A DNA stretch of 64,000 nt from Thauera sp. GDN1. GTDB lineage: Bacteria; Pseudomonadota; Gammaproteobacteria; Burkholderiales; Rhodocyclaceae. Below are positions 18,741 through 29,000 of the stretch, in pieces; the first letter of the stretch is position 1; each line of letters starts with the position of its first letter. Under the pieces are notes generated by a model, which was not told where the DNA came from, made no database searches, and was given only the letters and a program-made list of their open reading frames with translations. The translations under genes were made by a program, and so were the position numbers. The stretch covers positions 3,596,001-3,660,000 of the forward strand of contig NZ_CP097870.1 in assembly GCF_029223545.1 (NCBI RefSeq), read 5' to 3'.

Positions 18741-18758
18741 ATACGTCAAACAACGTAT
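18741..18758. promoter_or_regulatory. amide-regulon operator, copy 2 (before amiE)
   Basis: ATACGTCAAACAACGTAT has outer 6-bp arms ATACGT/ACGTAT and matches the reverse complement of the fmdD element at 17 of 18 positions. It ends 22 bp before GACAATG, a possible -10 box, and 72 bp before the amiE start. Spacing to the presumed promoter is nearly the same as at fmdD, which supports one regulator acting on both. Confidence 0.7.
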
Positions 18759-18830
18759 TTGTGCAGCGCACCACCCTCCCGACAATGAGGCCACATCCTT
18801 TGCAACCCGCCTCACCGGGAGACCTAATCC

Positions 18831-19868
18831 ATGAGACACGGAGATATTTCGAGCAGCGCCGATTGCGTGGGCATTGCGGTGGTCAATTACAAGATGCCGC
18901 GCCTGCACACCAAGGCCGAGGTGCTGGACAACGCGCGCAAGATTGCCGACATGGTGGTGGGCATGAAGCAGGGCCTGCCGGGCATGGACCTGGTGATCTT
19001 TCCCGAGTATTCGACCCACGGGATCATGTACGACCCCAAGGAGATGTACGACACCGCCGCCACGGTGCCGGGCGAGGAGACCGAGATCTTCGCCGCCGCC
19101 TGCCGCAAGGCCAAAGTGTGGGGCGTGTTCTCGCTCACCGGCGAGCGCCATGAGCAGCACCCCGACAAGGCGCCCTACAACACGCTGATCCTGATGAACG
19201 ACCAGGGCGAGATCGTGCAGAAGTACCGCAAGATCATGCCCTGGGTGCCGATCGAGGGCTGGTATCCGGGCGACTGCACCTATGTGTCCGACGGCCCCAA
19301 GGGCATGAAGATCAGCCTCATCATCTGCGACGACGGCAACTACCCGGAGATCTGGCGCGACTGCGCGATGAAGGGCGCCGAACTCATCGTGCGCTGCCAG
19401 GGCTACATGTACCCGGCCAAGGACCAGCAGGTGATGGTGGCCAAGGCGATGGCATGGATGAACAACTGCTATGTGGCCGTGGCCAACGCCACCGGCTTCG
19501 ACGGCGTGTATTCCTACTTCGGCCACTCGGCCATCGTCGGCTTCGACGGCCGCACGCTGGGCGAATGCGGCGAGGAGGAGATGGGCATCCAGTACGCCGA
19601 ACTCTCCACCAGTCTGATCCGCGACTTCCGCAAGAACGCGCAGTCGCAGAACCACCTCTTCAAGCTGCTGCACCGCGGCTACACCGGCAAGATCAACTCC
19701 GGTGAGGAACCCACCGGCGTCGCCGCCTGCCCCTACAGCTTCTACGGCGAGTGGATCAACGACCCGGAAGGCACGCGCAAGAAGGTGGAGGCGATCACCC
19801 GCTCGACCGTGGGTACGCCGGAATGCCCGATCGAGGGCATCCCCAACCAGCCGTCGGCGCATCGCTGA
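18831..19868 (+). CDS. amiE: aliphatic amidase AmiE
   Basis: The 345-residue cytoplasmic enzyme splits acetamide, propionamide and similar amides to ammonia and acid. It matches the Pseudomonas AmiE sequence very closely from the first residues ([20 protein letters not shown]) and is near the same length. The nitrilase-superfamily triad is visible: Glu59 in FPEYS, the Lys in the EIVQKYRK region and Cys166 in [17 protein letters not shown] precedes the ATG. It has its own promoter region with the ATACGT palindrome, so it should respond with the fmd transporter that supplies its substrate. The Phd/VapC pair and the ATPase module now separate it from fmd. Confidence 0.97.
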   Translation: MRHGDISSSADCVGIAVVNYKMPRLHTKAEVLDNARKIADMVVGMKQGLPGMDLVIFPEYSTHGIMYDPKEMYDTAATVPGEETEIFAAACRKAKVWGVFSLTGERHEQHPDKAPYNTLILMNDQGEIVQKYRKIMPWVPIEGWYPGDCTYVSDGPKGMKISLIICDDGNYPEIWRDCAMKGAELIVRCQGYMYPAKDQQVMVAKAMAWMNNCYVAVANATGFDGVYSYFGHSAIVGFDGRTLGECGEEEMGIQYAELSTSLIRDFRKNAQSQNHLFKLLHRGYTGKINSGEEPTGVAACPYSFYGEWINDPEGTRKKVEAITRSTVGTPECPIEGIPNQPSAHR

Positions 19869-19924
19869 ACGCGTGGGCGGCGGGCGCGGTAAGCTTCGCC
19901 CTTCGCCACCACAGACCCGACGCC

Positions 19925-20896
19925 ATGTCCCGACCCCGCATCCTCCTCACCCGCCGCTGGCCGGAAGCCGTCGAGCGCCGGCTGGGCGAGCTGTTCGACA
20001 CCACGCTCAACACCGACGACCACCGCATGTCGGCCGACGAGCTGCGCGCCGCGCTGCGCGACTACGACGCGGTACTGCCGACCGTGTCCGACCGCCTCGA
20101 CTCCGCCGTGCTGGCGGTCGAGGCGCCGCGCGCGCGCATCCTCGCCAACTACGGGGTCGGCTACAGCCACATCGACATCGAGGCGGCCCGCGCCCGCGGC
20201 CTGGTGGTCACCAACACCCCGGGGGTGCTCACCGACTGCACCGCCGACCTGGCGCTGACCCTGATGCTGATGGTCGCGCGCCGCGCCGGCGAGGGCGAGC
20301 GCGAGATTCGCGCCGGACGCTGGACCGGCTGGCGCCCGACCCACCTGGTCGGCACCCGGCTCGGCGGCAAGACCCTGGGCATCATCGGCATGGGCCGCAT
20401 CGGCCAGGCGGTGGCGCTGCGAGCGCAGCACGGCTTCGGCATGAAGGTGGTGTTCCAGAACCGCAGCCGGCTGGCGCCCGAACGGCTGGGCACGCTACAG
20501 GCGACGCAGCTCGAGCGCGTCGAGGACGTGCTGGCGCAGGCCGACTTCGTGTCCCTGCACTGCCCGGGCGGCGGCGCCAACCGCCACCTGATGAACGCCG
20601 CGCGCCTGGCGGCGATGAAGCCGGGCGCCTTCCTGATCAACACCGCGCGCGGCGACGTGGTCGACGAGGCGGCGCTGGTCGAGGCCCTGCAGCAGGGCCG
20701 CCTGGCCGGCGCCGGCCTGGACGTGTTCGAGGACGAGCCGCGGGTCCATCCCGGCCTGCTGGCGCTGGAGAACGTCGTGCTGCTGCCCCACCTCGGCAGC
20801 GCCACGCGCGAGACCCGCGAGGCGATGGGCATGCGCGTGGTGGACAACCTGGTCGCCTTCTTCGACGGCCGGCAGCCGCCCGACCAGGTCGGCTGA
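19925..20896 (+). CDS. D-2-hydroxyacid dehydrogenase, glyoxylate/hydroxypyruvate reductase type
   Basis: A 323-residue NAD(P)H-dependent dehydrogenase of the D-isomer-specific family, cytoplasmic. The Rossmann nucleotide loop is GIIGMGRIGQAVA near residue 155. The catalytic Arg is in INTARGDVVDE, the Glu in LDVFEDEP and the His in LLPHLGSATRET. Similarity is strongest to GhrB-like glyoxylate reductases. The ATG at 19925 begins the canonical PRILLTRRW; upstream frame lies in the amiE coding region and is discarded. The ribosome site is weak. Its stop abuts the stop of murB on the other strand with no gap. Confidence 0.88.
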   Translation: MSRPRILLTRRWPEAVERRLGELFDTTLNTDDHRMSADELRAALRDYDAVLPTVSDRLDSAVLAVEAPRARILANYGVGYSHIDIEAARARGLVVTNTPGVLTDCTADLALTLMLMVARRAGEGEREIRAGRWTGWRPTHLVGTRLGGKTLGIIGMGRIGQAVALRAQHGFGMKVVFQNRSRLAPERLGTLQATQLERVEDVLAQADFVSLHCPGGGANRHLMNAARLAAMKPGAFLINTARGDVVDEAALVEALQQGRLAGAGLDVFEDEPRVHPGLLALENVVLLPHLGSATRETREAMGMRVVDNLVAFFDGRQPPDQVG

Positions 20897-21919
20897 TCAG
20901 ACGAAGACCGGTTCCGGCTCCAGGCGCACGCCGAAGCGGGCTTCGACGTCGGCCATGATCGCGTCGGCGATGCGGCGCACGTCGGCGCCGGTGGCGCCGC
21001 CGCGATTGACCAGCACCAGGGCCTGCCGCTCGTAGCAGCCGACCGGGCCGAGGTCGCGCCCCTTCCAGCCGACCTGCTCGATCAGCCAGCCGGCGGCGAG
21101 CTTCTCGCGGCCGTCGGCCTGCGGATAGTGCGGCATCGCCGGATGCGCGGCGAGCAGGCGGGCGCAGGCGTCGGCCTCGACCACCGGGTTCTTGAAGAAG
21201 CTGCCGGCGTTGCCGATCTCGGCCGGGTCGGGCAGCTTGCGGCGGCGGATCGCGATCACCGCGTCCGAGATGTCGAGCGCGCCCGGCACCTCGATGCCGC
21301 GCGCCGCCAGCTCGCGCGCCACGTCTGCATAGCGCGTGACCGGCTGCCACGGCCGCGGCAGGCGGAAGCGCACCGCGGTGACCAGCCACCTGCCCGGCTG
21401 GCGCTTGAACACGCTGTCGCGGTAGCCGAAGCCGCAGTCCGCCACGCCGAAGCTGCGAGCGGCGCCGGTATCGAGGTCGATCGCGTCGAGCGAATCGAAG
21501 CGGTCCACGATCTCCAGCCCGTAGGCGCCGATGTTCTGGATCGGCGCCGCGCCCACCGTGCCCGGGATCAGCGACAGGTTCTCCAGCCCCGGCCAGCCCT
21601 GCGCCAGCGTCCAGCGCACGAAGTCGTGCCAGTTCTCGCCGGCGCCGGCTTCCACGATCCAGGCCTCGGCCTCGGCGCGCAGCAGGCGGCGCCCGGCGAT
21701 GTCGACCTTGAGCACGATGCCGGCGAAGTCGCCGCCCAGCACCAGGTTGCTGCCGCCGCCCAGCACCAGGCGCGGCGTGTGCGCCCAGTCCGGCTCGCGC
21801 GCCAGCGCGCGCAGCTGCTCGGCCGCGCGCACATGCACCAGGCGCGCGGCGCGCCCCGGCAGGCCGAAGGTGTTGAAGCGGCCGAGGTCCGCGCCGCGTG
21901 TTTCCAGGGCGAGCGTCAT
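20897..21919 (-). CDS. murB: UDP-N-acetylmuramate dehydrogenase MurB
   Basis: The 340-residue flavoenzyme reduces the enolpyruvyl group to make UDP-MurNAc in peptidoglycan synthesis. Length equals the E. coli-type (class I) enzyme. Seen: [12 protein letters not shown] at the N-terminus, the FAD loop [12 protein letters not shown], the Tyr/Arg in GYRDSVFK, the catalytic Ser in [10 protein letters not shown] and the C-terminal Glu in LEPEPVFV. The start at 21919 (MTLALETRG) lies 1 nt after the stop of the PACE-type gene, so the pair is translationally coupled. Confidence 0.96.
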   Translation of the reverse strand: MTLALETRGADLGRFNTFGLPGRAARLVHVRAAEQLRALAREPDWAHTPRLVLGGGSNLVLGGDFAGIVLKVDIAGRRLLRAEAEAWIVEAGAGENWHDFVRWTLAQGWPGLENLSLIPGTVGAAPIQNIGAYGLEIVDRFDSLDAIDLDTGAARSFGVADCGFGYRDSVFKRQPGRWLVTAVRFRLPRPWQPVTRYADVARELAARGIEVPGALDISDAVIAIRRRKLPDPAEIGNAGSFFKNPVVEADACARLLAAHPAMPHYPQADGREKLAAGWLIEQVGWKGRDLGPVGCYERQALVLVNRGGATGADVRRIADAIMADVEARFGVRLEPEPVFV

Positions 21920-21920
21920 G

Positions 21921-22412
21921 TCAGCAGCGCTCGGCCGGCAGCGCGCCATCGACGCGCCCGCCCGCGGCGCCGGCCGCCGGCTGGATCGGGAACACGCGGT
22001 CGTAGCCCATGTTGAACAGCAGCGCGTATGTGGTGTAGGTGATCGCCAGGCCGATGTCGGCGACCAGCGCCTCGACCCAGCCCATGCCGGTCCACCACAC
22101 GATCACCGGCAGGGTCAGGATCAGCAGGCCGCCCTCGAAGCCGACCGCATGCAGGCAGCGCAGGCGGAAGGGACGGCGGTCGGCGGTGCGACCGGTCAGG
22201 CGACCCTCGGTCCAGTCGAAGCAGGTGTTGTAGCAGCCGTTCCAGATCGCCGCGATCAGCGCCAGCAGCGCGAGCAGGCCGAGCGATTCGGTCAGCGGCA
22301 CGCCGCTGATCCAGGCGAAGGGCGGGGTGATCAGCAGCAGGCCGCCGATCTCGAACAGCGCGATCTGGCGCAGGCGGTCGGGAAAAGAACGAAGCTTGGG
22401 ATGAGCGGACAC
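21921..22412 (-). CDS. PACE-family small multidrug efflux protein
   Basis: A 163-residue inner-membrane protein with four helices arranged as two bacterial transmembrane pair repeats, as in the chlorhexidine/acriflavine exporters AceI. The first repeat begins [15 protein letters not shown] and contains the conserved acidic residue in helix 1; the linker has [14 protein letters not shown] and the second repeat [14 protein letters not shown]. The GTG at 22412 with GAGG upstream gives the family's normal length; the longer open frame has a non-membrane, Arg-rich extension. It lies just upstream of murB, an unusual partner. Confidence 0.85.
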   Translation of the reverse strand: MSAHPKLRSFPDRLRQIALFEIGGLLLITPPFAWISGVPLTESLGLLALLALIAAIWNGCYNTCFDWTEGRLTGRTADRRPFRLRCLHAVGFEGGLLILTLPVIVWWTGMGWVEALVADIGLAITYTTYALLFNMGYDRVFPIQPAAGAAGGRVDGALPAERC

Positions 22413-22747
22413 GGGAAGATCCTCGGCCAGCGGCGCCCACGGCAATGCCCGGCGCCAGTGTCGCGCGGGTCGTCCCGCTGTGAAGCCGACGGTCGCCGTG
22501 CGGGGTCGCATGGCGGGCGGGGTCGTCCCCGCGTCGGCGCTGAAACGGCATCGATCGATGCCCGCACGGTTTTTAGCAAGTCGGACGCCGCTTGGCAAGC
22601 CGCACACGCGGATACACGGAATCAGGCGCCCCCGGTCCGGGCACACGGGAACGAAGCAGGTCGCCGCAACTGGTACACTATTTGCACAAAAATTTCATCC
22701 GACCAGCGGGCCGCCGCGCCTCCCCGGCACGCCCCCCCGACCTGCCC
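22413..22747. promoter_or_regulatory. divergent region between the PACE-type gene and the MFS gene
   Basis: These 335 bp hold promoters in both directions. No gene is supported. The AT-rich part near 22671-22702 (GTACACTATTTGCACAAAAA) is the likeliest promoter of the rightward MFS gene. No repeats of note were found. Confidence 0.45.
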
Positions 22748-24055
22748 ATGCTGCCTACCCTGATTCCCATCGGCGCCCTGTTCTCGGGCATCGCCCTGCT
22801 GCTGCTCGGCTCCGGCCTGGTCAACACCGTCATTCCGCTGCGCGGCAGCCTGGAAGGTTTCTCGACCAACACCCTCGGCCTCATCGGTTCGACCTACTTC
22901 CTCGGCTTCTTCCTCGGCACCTTCGTCGCGCCCCGGCTGATCCGGCGCATGGGCCACATCCGCGCCTTCGCCTTCTTCGGCGCATCGGTCGCGTGCTGCA
23001 TCCTGCTCCACGCGATCGTGGTCCATCCCTGGTTCTGGATGGGCTTGCGCGTACTCACCGGCATGGGGCTGGTCGGCTTCTATGCGGTGATCGAGAGCTG
23101 GCTCAACGACCGCACCGCGCCCGAGCGCCGCGGCCAGGTGTTCGCGGTGTACATGGTGGTGAACCTGGCCGCGCTCGCCGGCGCGCAGCAGTTGCTGCGC
23201 CTGGGGACACCGGCGACCTTCACGCTGTTCGCGGTGGCGGCGATCTTCGTCTGCCTGTCGCTGCTGCCGGTGACGATGACGCGCTTCCCGCAGCCGCAGA
23301 TCGGCGACCAGGCCAGGCTCAAGCTGCGCATGATCTGGCGCGCGGCGCCGGCGGCCTTCGTCGGCGCGCTGTCGTCGGGGCTGTCGATGGGCGCGTTCTG
23401 GAGCCTGACCCCGGTGTATGGCGAGCGCATCGGCCTCGACGCCGCCGGTGTCGGCCTGCTGATGACCACCGCGATCGTCGGCGGCGCGCTGCTGCAATGG
23501 CCGATGGGGCGCTTCTCGGACGCCGGCGACCGCCGCCTCGCGCTCGCGGTCGCCGCCTTCGGTGCCGCGCTGGCGGGGGGCGTGGTCGCCGCATTCGGCC
23601 ACCTGCCCTATCTGCCGCTCGCCGGCCTGTTCATCTACGGCGGCATGGCCTTCGCGGTGTACCCGATCGTGGTCGCCCACCTCGTCGACCACCTGCATCA
23701 GGACGAGATCCTCGCGGGCAACACCGGCGTGCTCTTCCTGCACGGCGTGGGCGCCGCCGCCGGCCCGGCCATCGCCGGCGCGCTGATGGGCTGGATCGGC
23801 GCGATCGCGCTGCCGCTGCACCTCGGGCTCGCCTTCCTGCCGCTGGCGCTGTTCGCGCTCGCACTGTCGCGTCGCAGCGCGGACGAGATCGTGGACGAGC
23901 CCGCCCAATTCACCCCGATGATGCGCACCTCGCCGACGGTGCTGGAGATGGTGTCGCCTGAAGAGCCGGCGGTGCCGGACGCCGCCGCCCCGCTCAGGCA
24001 CCCGCCATCGTCTGCGCCCACCACAGGTACAGCGGAATGCCGAGCAGCAGGTTGA
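22748..24055 (+). CDS. MFS transporter (YcaD-like)
   Basis: A 435-residue inner-membrane transporter with twelve predicted helices. The N-terminal half contains LIGSTYFLGFFLGTFVAPRLIRRMGHIRAF, where the G-x3-RxG-like loop between helices 2 and 3 fits the major facilitator superfamily. The second half has LMTTAIVGGALLQWPMGRFSD. The ATG at 22748 sits at the natural start of helix 1; the frame is open upstream without membrane character. The substrate cannot be predicted. The last 62 bp overlap the 3' end of the convergent SbtA-like gene. Confidence 0.85.
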   Translation: MLPTLIPIGALFSGIALLLLGSGLVNTVIPLRGSLEGFSTNTLGLIGSTYFLGFFLGTFVAPRLIRRMGHIRAFAFFGASVACCILLHAIVVHPWFWMGLRVLTGMGLVGFYAVIESWLNDRTAPERRGQVFAVYMVVNLAALAGAQQLLRLGTPATFTLFAVAAIFVCLSLLPVTMTRFPQPQIGDQARLKLRMIWRAAPAAFVGALSSGLSMGAFWSLTPVYGERIGLDAAGVGLLMTTAIVGGALLQWPMGRFSDAGDRRLALAVAAFGAALAGGVVAAFGHLPYLPLAGLFIYGGMAFAVYPIVVAHLVDHLHQDEILAGNTGVLFLHGVGAAAGPAIAGALMGWIGAIALPLHLGLAFLPLALFALALSRRSADEIVDEPAQFTPMMRTSPTVLEMVSPEEPAVPDAAAPLRHPPSSAPTTGTAECRAAG

Positions 24056-24935
24056 AGGGAAAGGTCACCGCCAGCGCTGCCGCCACGCCCAGCGCCGGGT
24101 TGGACTCGGGCACCGCGATCCGCATCGCGGTCGGCGCGGCGATGTAGGAGGCGCTGCCGGCCAGCGTCATCATCAGCACCGTGCCGCCCACGCCCAGGCC
24201 CATCGCCTGCGCCACGCCCCAGCCGGCCAGGGCCAGCACCGGCGGCAGGGCGAGCGCGCTGCCGACCAGGAACAGGCCGGCCTTCTTCAGATCGGGCAGG
24301 CGGTCGGCGGCGATCAGGCCCATCTCGAGCAGGAACAGGCACAGCGCGCCCTTGAACAGATCGACGAACAGCGGCGACAGCGGCTCCAGGCCCTGCGGCC
24401 CGGCGACCCAGCCGATCAGGATGCCGCCGCCGAGGAGCACCACGCTCTTGTTGGCGAACACCTCGTGCACCAGCGCGCCCGCAGTGGAGCTGCCGTCGCC
24501 CGACTTCACCCCCCAGCGCGCGATCAGCGTGGCGACGATCAGTGCCGGCGCCTCCATCAGCGCGGCGAGCAGGGCGAGGTGGCCCTCGACCTCGATGCCG
24601 CGCCCGGCCAGCACCGCGCTGCCGACCGCGAAGGTGACGATGCTGACCGAGCCGTAGTGCGCCGACAGCGAGGCGGCGTCGGGCCGCGAGAAGCGCAGGC
24701 GGAAGAGCGGGAACACCAGCAGCGGGATGAGCGCGCCGAGGCCGATCGCCAGCAGCGCATCGACCCACAGCGTGGCGCTTTCCGCGCGCGCGATCTCCAC
24801 CCCGCCCTTGAGGCCGATGGCCAGCAGCAGGTAGATCGACAGGGTCTCGAACACCGCCGCCGGCAGGCGCAGGCCGGAGCGGGCGAGCGAGGCGACGGCG
24901 CCGAGGGCGAAGAAGAAGGGAACGGCATCGACCAT
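23994..24935 (-). CDS. SbtA-like sodium-dependent bicarbonate permease
   Basis: A 313-residue membrane protein with about ten helices in two inverted halves, the fold of the SbtA family (formerly DUF897). Typical segments are LSIYLLLAIGLKGGVEIA, SAHYGSVSIVTFAVG and MEAPALIVATLIAR. SbtA of cyanobacteria imports bicarbonate with sodium; roles in heterotrophs are less clear, perhaps supplying carboxylases. The ATG at 24935 has GAAGGA upstream; an earlier ATG 33 nt away lacks one. A LysR gene is divergent, and its product probably controls this permease. The 3' end overlaps the MFS gene. Confidence 0.85.
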   Translation of the reverse strand: MVDAVPFFFALGAVASLARSGLRLPAAVFETLSIYLLLAIGLKGGVEIARAESATLWVDALLAIGLGALIPLLVFPLFRLRFSRPDAASLSAHYGSVSIVTFAVGSAVLAGRGIEVEGHLALLAALMEAPALIVATLIARWGVKSGDGSSTAGALVHEVFANKSVVLLGGGILIGWVAGPQGLEPLSPLFVDLFKGALCLFLLEMGLIAADRLPDLKKAGLFLVGSALALPPVLALAGWGVAQAMGLGVGGTVLMMTLAGSASYIAAPTAMRIAVPESNPALGVAAALAVTFPFNLLLGIPLYLWWAQTMAGA

Positions 24936-25026
24936 TTGTTGTTTTCCTTCGAAGTGCTTGGCGGCCACGGGGCCGGAACGAAGGGCATTTTGCCGCAGCG
25001 CACATATGCAGAAAAATGCTTTGTTT

Positions 25027-25056
25027 TTGTCGTTAACATATACTTTAATCTATATA
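25027..25056 (+). promoter_or_regulatory. probable promoter of the LysR gene
   Basis: TTGTCG (25027-25032) and TATATA (25051-25056) are separated by 18 bp in an AT-rich island of an otherwise G/C-rich region. The LysR start is 25 bp further. The same island must also hold the leftward permease promoter and probably the LysR binding site. Confidence 0.45.
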
Positions 25057-25080
25057 TCTCTTCTCGCCCCTCGATCCTAG

Positions 25081-26010
25081 ATGCGCCTGACCTTCCACCA
25101 GCTCCGCCTGCTGCTCGCGGTGTCGCGCGAGGGCAGCGTGTCGCGCGCCGCCCAGCGCCTGCACCTGACCCAGCCCACGCTGTCGACGCAATTGCGCCAG
25201 CTCGCCGAGCAGGTCGGCCTGCCGCTGTTCGAGCGCGTCGGCCGCCGGCTGCACCTCACCGCCGCCGGGCGGGTGGTGCTGGCCACCGCGACGCGGGTGG
25301 AGCAGGAACTGGAGAACCTCGACGAAACCCTGGCCGAGCTGCGCGGCGACGTGGTCGGGCGGCTGCGGCTGGCGGTGGTGAGCACCGCGGAGACCTTCAT
25401 CCCGCGCCTGCTCGGCGACTTCCGCCGCGAGCGGCCGGCGGTGGAGGTGTCGCTGGTGGTGCTCAACCGCGACGCGGTGATCCGCCGCCTGGCGGACAAC
25501 CTCGACGACCTCTACATCATGAGTAGGCCGCCGGACGCGCCGCCGGTGGTGGCCAAGCCCTTCCTCGCCAACCCGCTGGTGGTGATCGCGCCCGCCGACC
25601 ATGCCCTGGCCGGCGCGGCCAAGGTGCCGATCGCCGCGCTCGCGGACGAGGAGTTCGTGCTGCGCGAACCCGGCTCCGGCACCCGCCAGGCCGCCGAGCA
25701 CTTCTTCGCCGCCCACGGCCTGGCGCTGCGCCCGCGCCTGGAGCTGGGCAGCAACGAGGCGGTGAAGCAGGCGGTGGCGGGCGGGCTGGGTCTGTCGCTG
25801 CTGTCGGCGCATGCGCTCGCCCACGCCGTGGACGAGGGCATCGCGGTGCTGCGCGTGGCCGACACCCCGGTGCTGACGCAGTGGCAGGTGGTGCATCCGA
25901 CCGGCAAGCGCCTGACCCCGCTCGCCGACGCCTTCCTGCGCTTCCTGGAAGCGCGCGCGCCCGAGCTCAATCGCGCGGCGCAGGCGCGGCTGGCGGCGGC
26001 TCGACGTTGA
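25081..26010 (+). CDS. LysR-family regulator, CbbR/CmpR-like
   Basis: A 309-residue regulator with an N-terminal winged helix (residues 1-60; LRLLLAVSREGSVSRAAQRLHLTQPTLSTQLRQL) and a periplasmic-binding-protein-like effector domain. The segment LRLAVVSTAETFIPRLLGDFRR resembles CbbR/CmpR regulators of carbon fixation and bicarbonate uptake. It is divergent from the SbtA-like permease, the classical arrangement for a LysR protein and its target. The ATG at 25081 begins the canonical MRLTFHQLRLL. The last 44 bp overlap the convergent penicillin-binding-protein gene. Confidence 0.9.
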   Translation: MRLTFHQLRLLLAVSREGSVSRAAQRLHLTQPTLSTQLRQLAEQVGLPLFERVGRRLHLTAAGRVVLATATRVEQELENLDETLAELRGDVVGRLRLAVVSTAETFIPRLLGDFRRERPAVEVSLVVLNRDAVIRRLADNLDDLYIMSRPPDAPPVVAKPFLANPLVVIAPADHALAGAAKVPIAALADEEFVLREPGSGTRQAAEHFFAAHGLALRPRLELGSNEAVKQAVAGGLGLSLLSAHALAHAVDEGIAVLRVADTPVLTQWQVVHPTGKRLTPLADAFLRFLEARAPELNRAAQARLAAARR

Positions 26011-29000
26011 GTTCGTCCGGCATCGTCTCCACCGGCACGGCCGGCATCGGCTCGGCGATCACCGCCTGCATTTCGCCATTTCTCACGAGCTCGTCCGCGG
26101 CCGGCGCCCCCTCCTCGTCGGCTGCGCCATCGCCGCCGGGCAGCGGCGCGAGCCGCGGCGGCGGCAGGCAGGCGTCCGCACCACCGGCTTCGAGGTGCGG
26201 CAGGAGCACCGGCCCCATCGACTTCAGGATCTGCACCGGCAGGCCCGAGGTGAAGCGGTAGTTCGCGGCGTCGGGGCCGATGACGTAGGCGGTGAGCGTG
26301 CCGAAGTGGCGCGGGCCGAGGTAGAAGACGAAGGTCGCGGTGCGGTTCATGGCCAGGCCGGCGCGGCCCTTGACCACGATGCGGTTGTCGCCGGTGCCGG
26401 TCTTGCCGCCGAGCGTGATCTCGGTGCCGTCGGCCAGGCGGAAGGCGCCGGCAAGCCGCCGCGCGGTGCCGCCCTCGACCACGTCGGACAGCGCCCCGCG
26501 CAGCGCCTGCGCCACCTCCGGCGCCATCACCTGCTCGCCCTCGGCGGGGCGCACCGCGAACGCGGTCTCGTAGGGCGTGGCGGCCGCGAAGCGCACGGTG
26601 TCGATGCGCCGCGTCGGCAGACGGCGGCCGTCGTTGACGATGATGCCCATCAGCTCGGCGAGCGCCGCCGGGCGGTCGCCGGAACTGCCGAGCGCGGTCG
26701 CCAGCGAGGGCACGAGGTGGCCGAAGGGATAGCCCAGCCTCGCCCAGCGGCGATGGATGTCGAGGAAGGCCTCGACCTCGAGCAGGGTGAAGATGCGCGA
26801 ATCCTGCGCGCCCTTGGCACGGGTGCGGAACAGCCAGCGATACACCTGCTGGCGCTCCTTCTCGCTCGCCGCCACCGCATCGGCCAGGCTCGCCTGCGGA
26901 TGCTGCAGGCGGAAGGCGACCAGCCACAGCTCGAGCGGATGCACGCGCGCGACGTAGCCGCGGTCGGGCAGATCGAAGGCGTCGGGGGCGTGGCGGGCGT
27001 AGAGCTGGCCGATGCGCGCCTCGCTCAGCGCCCCGTCGCCCAGGCGGCGGCCGAGGAAGGCGGCGAGCGCGGCCGGCGGTGCCTCGGGCTCCAGGTAGCG
27101 GAACACCGCGGCGAGGCGGTCGGCGCCCGGGCGCAGCCCGTCGAGCAGCATCGAGCGCATCTCCTCCGCGCTGCGGTCCTGGTACTTGCGCCAGAAGCGG
27201 CGCAGGAAGGCCTGGCCCTCGCGGTCGGCGAAGCGCGCGAGGTATTCGATGCGGCGCGGGTCCTGGTTGTCCTCGAGCAGGCGCGCGGTGCTGCCCGGCA
27301 CCTGGTACATGGTGTGGCGCACGATCTCGCGCATCAGGCGTACGAAGGGCAGGTTGATCGAGGCCTGCAGCGCCTCGCGCAGCGTGGGCTCGCGGCCGTT
27401 GTCGGTGTCGTTGAAGTTGCCGAAGGTGTGGCGCCCGCCGCCGGTGAAGAAACCCTCGCCCGGGCTGGCGGAGTAGCGGCGCTCGAGCGCGGCCTCGAGC
27501 ATCGCCGGCAGGCTGCGGTCGGCCGTGGTGGCGAGGTGGTCGATCGCCCAGCGCGTGAGTCGGTCGTGGGTGTCGACATCCACCTTGCGCAGTGCCGGCA
27601 CATCGAGCGCAGCGAGGCGGCCATGGAGCTCGGCTACGATCTCGAGATAGGTCGCCAGCACGCGCAGCTTGGCGGTGGAGCCAAGCTCGAGCTTGCTGCC
27701 CTCGTTGATGTCGAGCGGCTGGTCGGTGGTGTCGGTCTGCACCCGCACGCGGTTGCCGCCCTCGGTGCGCTCGACCAGGGTGAAGCTGTAGCGCACCGCA
27801 CCGAGCGTGGCCGGATGCAGCATGCGCTCGCCGATCAGGCCCTGGCTGCGCGCGAAGGCGGGGTCGCCGAGGCGGCCGAGGTAGTCGCTCACCGCCTGCT
27901 GCAGGCTGCCGTGCAGCGTGGTGCTCATGCGCGCGTCGAGGCGGTCGAGGCTGTACAGCGAGGTGCCGAGCATGCCGGCCATGCGCGCGCGCACCGCGGT
28001 CGTGCCCTTGCCCGGATTGGCCGGCACCACCGCCGGATCGGCGGCGAGGTCGCGATAGACCAGCGGCTGGCCGAGCGCGGCGTCGCGCAGCGCCGGGCTG
28101 ATCAGCCCGGCCTCGGCGAGCAGGCGCAGGTGGGCGTCGGTGCTGCGGGTAAGCTCGTTGCGGCCGCCGGCGAGATACCACGACGGGCGGCGGTGGGCGA
28201 TCATCAGCGCCACCACCTGGCGCAGGGCCTGGCCCTGGGCGACACGCTCGGCGCCCTTGCCTTCCGGCTCGGACAGCAGCGCATTGACGCGATCGAAGTC
28301 GGCGCCGAACCACACCCACAGGCCGTCCCCCAGGCCATTGACCTCGCCGTGGCCGGGCGCGGCCGACAGCGGCACCGTGTTCAGGTAGTCCAGCACCAGG
28401 CGCCGGCGCACCGGCAGGGTCTGCTCGCCCTCGCGGTAGGCGCGCACCGAGGCCGACACCATCTGGCGCAGCTTCTCGCGCGCATCCAGGGTGATGCCGT
28501 CGGGCGAATGACGGTACTTCTCGATCTGGGTGGCGAGCGTGCTGCCGCCGGGCGCGTCGAGGTCGGCATTGACCATGCGCCCGAGCTGGCCGAGCGCGGC
28601 GCGCGCGAAGCGCACCCAGTCCACCGCCGGGTTCAGCGTCGGCCGCGTCTCGTCGAGCAGGTCGCGGTTCTCGATGAACAGCAGCGCCTGGGCGACGATC
28701 GCCGGCACGTCCTCGAAGCGCGCATAGCCGCGCCAGGGGTAGCGGAAGCCGTACAGCGGCTGGGCGCGGCAGTCGAACACGTCGAGACCGGCGCGCGTCT
28801 TCTCCGCATAGGGCGGAAACAGGCCGCGTTCGACGTGCTCGATGAGCGCGTCGTTGAAGCGCACCTGCTCGGTCAGCGCGAAACCGCGCGCCTGCAGGCG
28901 TTCGGAAAAACGCGGCAGCCCGGTGTAGCCGAGGCGCTGGTCGAAGGGACCGTGGGCCGGGAAGCGGATCGCGTCGCTCGGCCCGGCCACCAGCGCGTAG

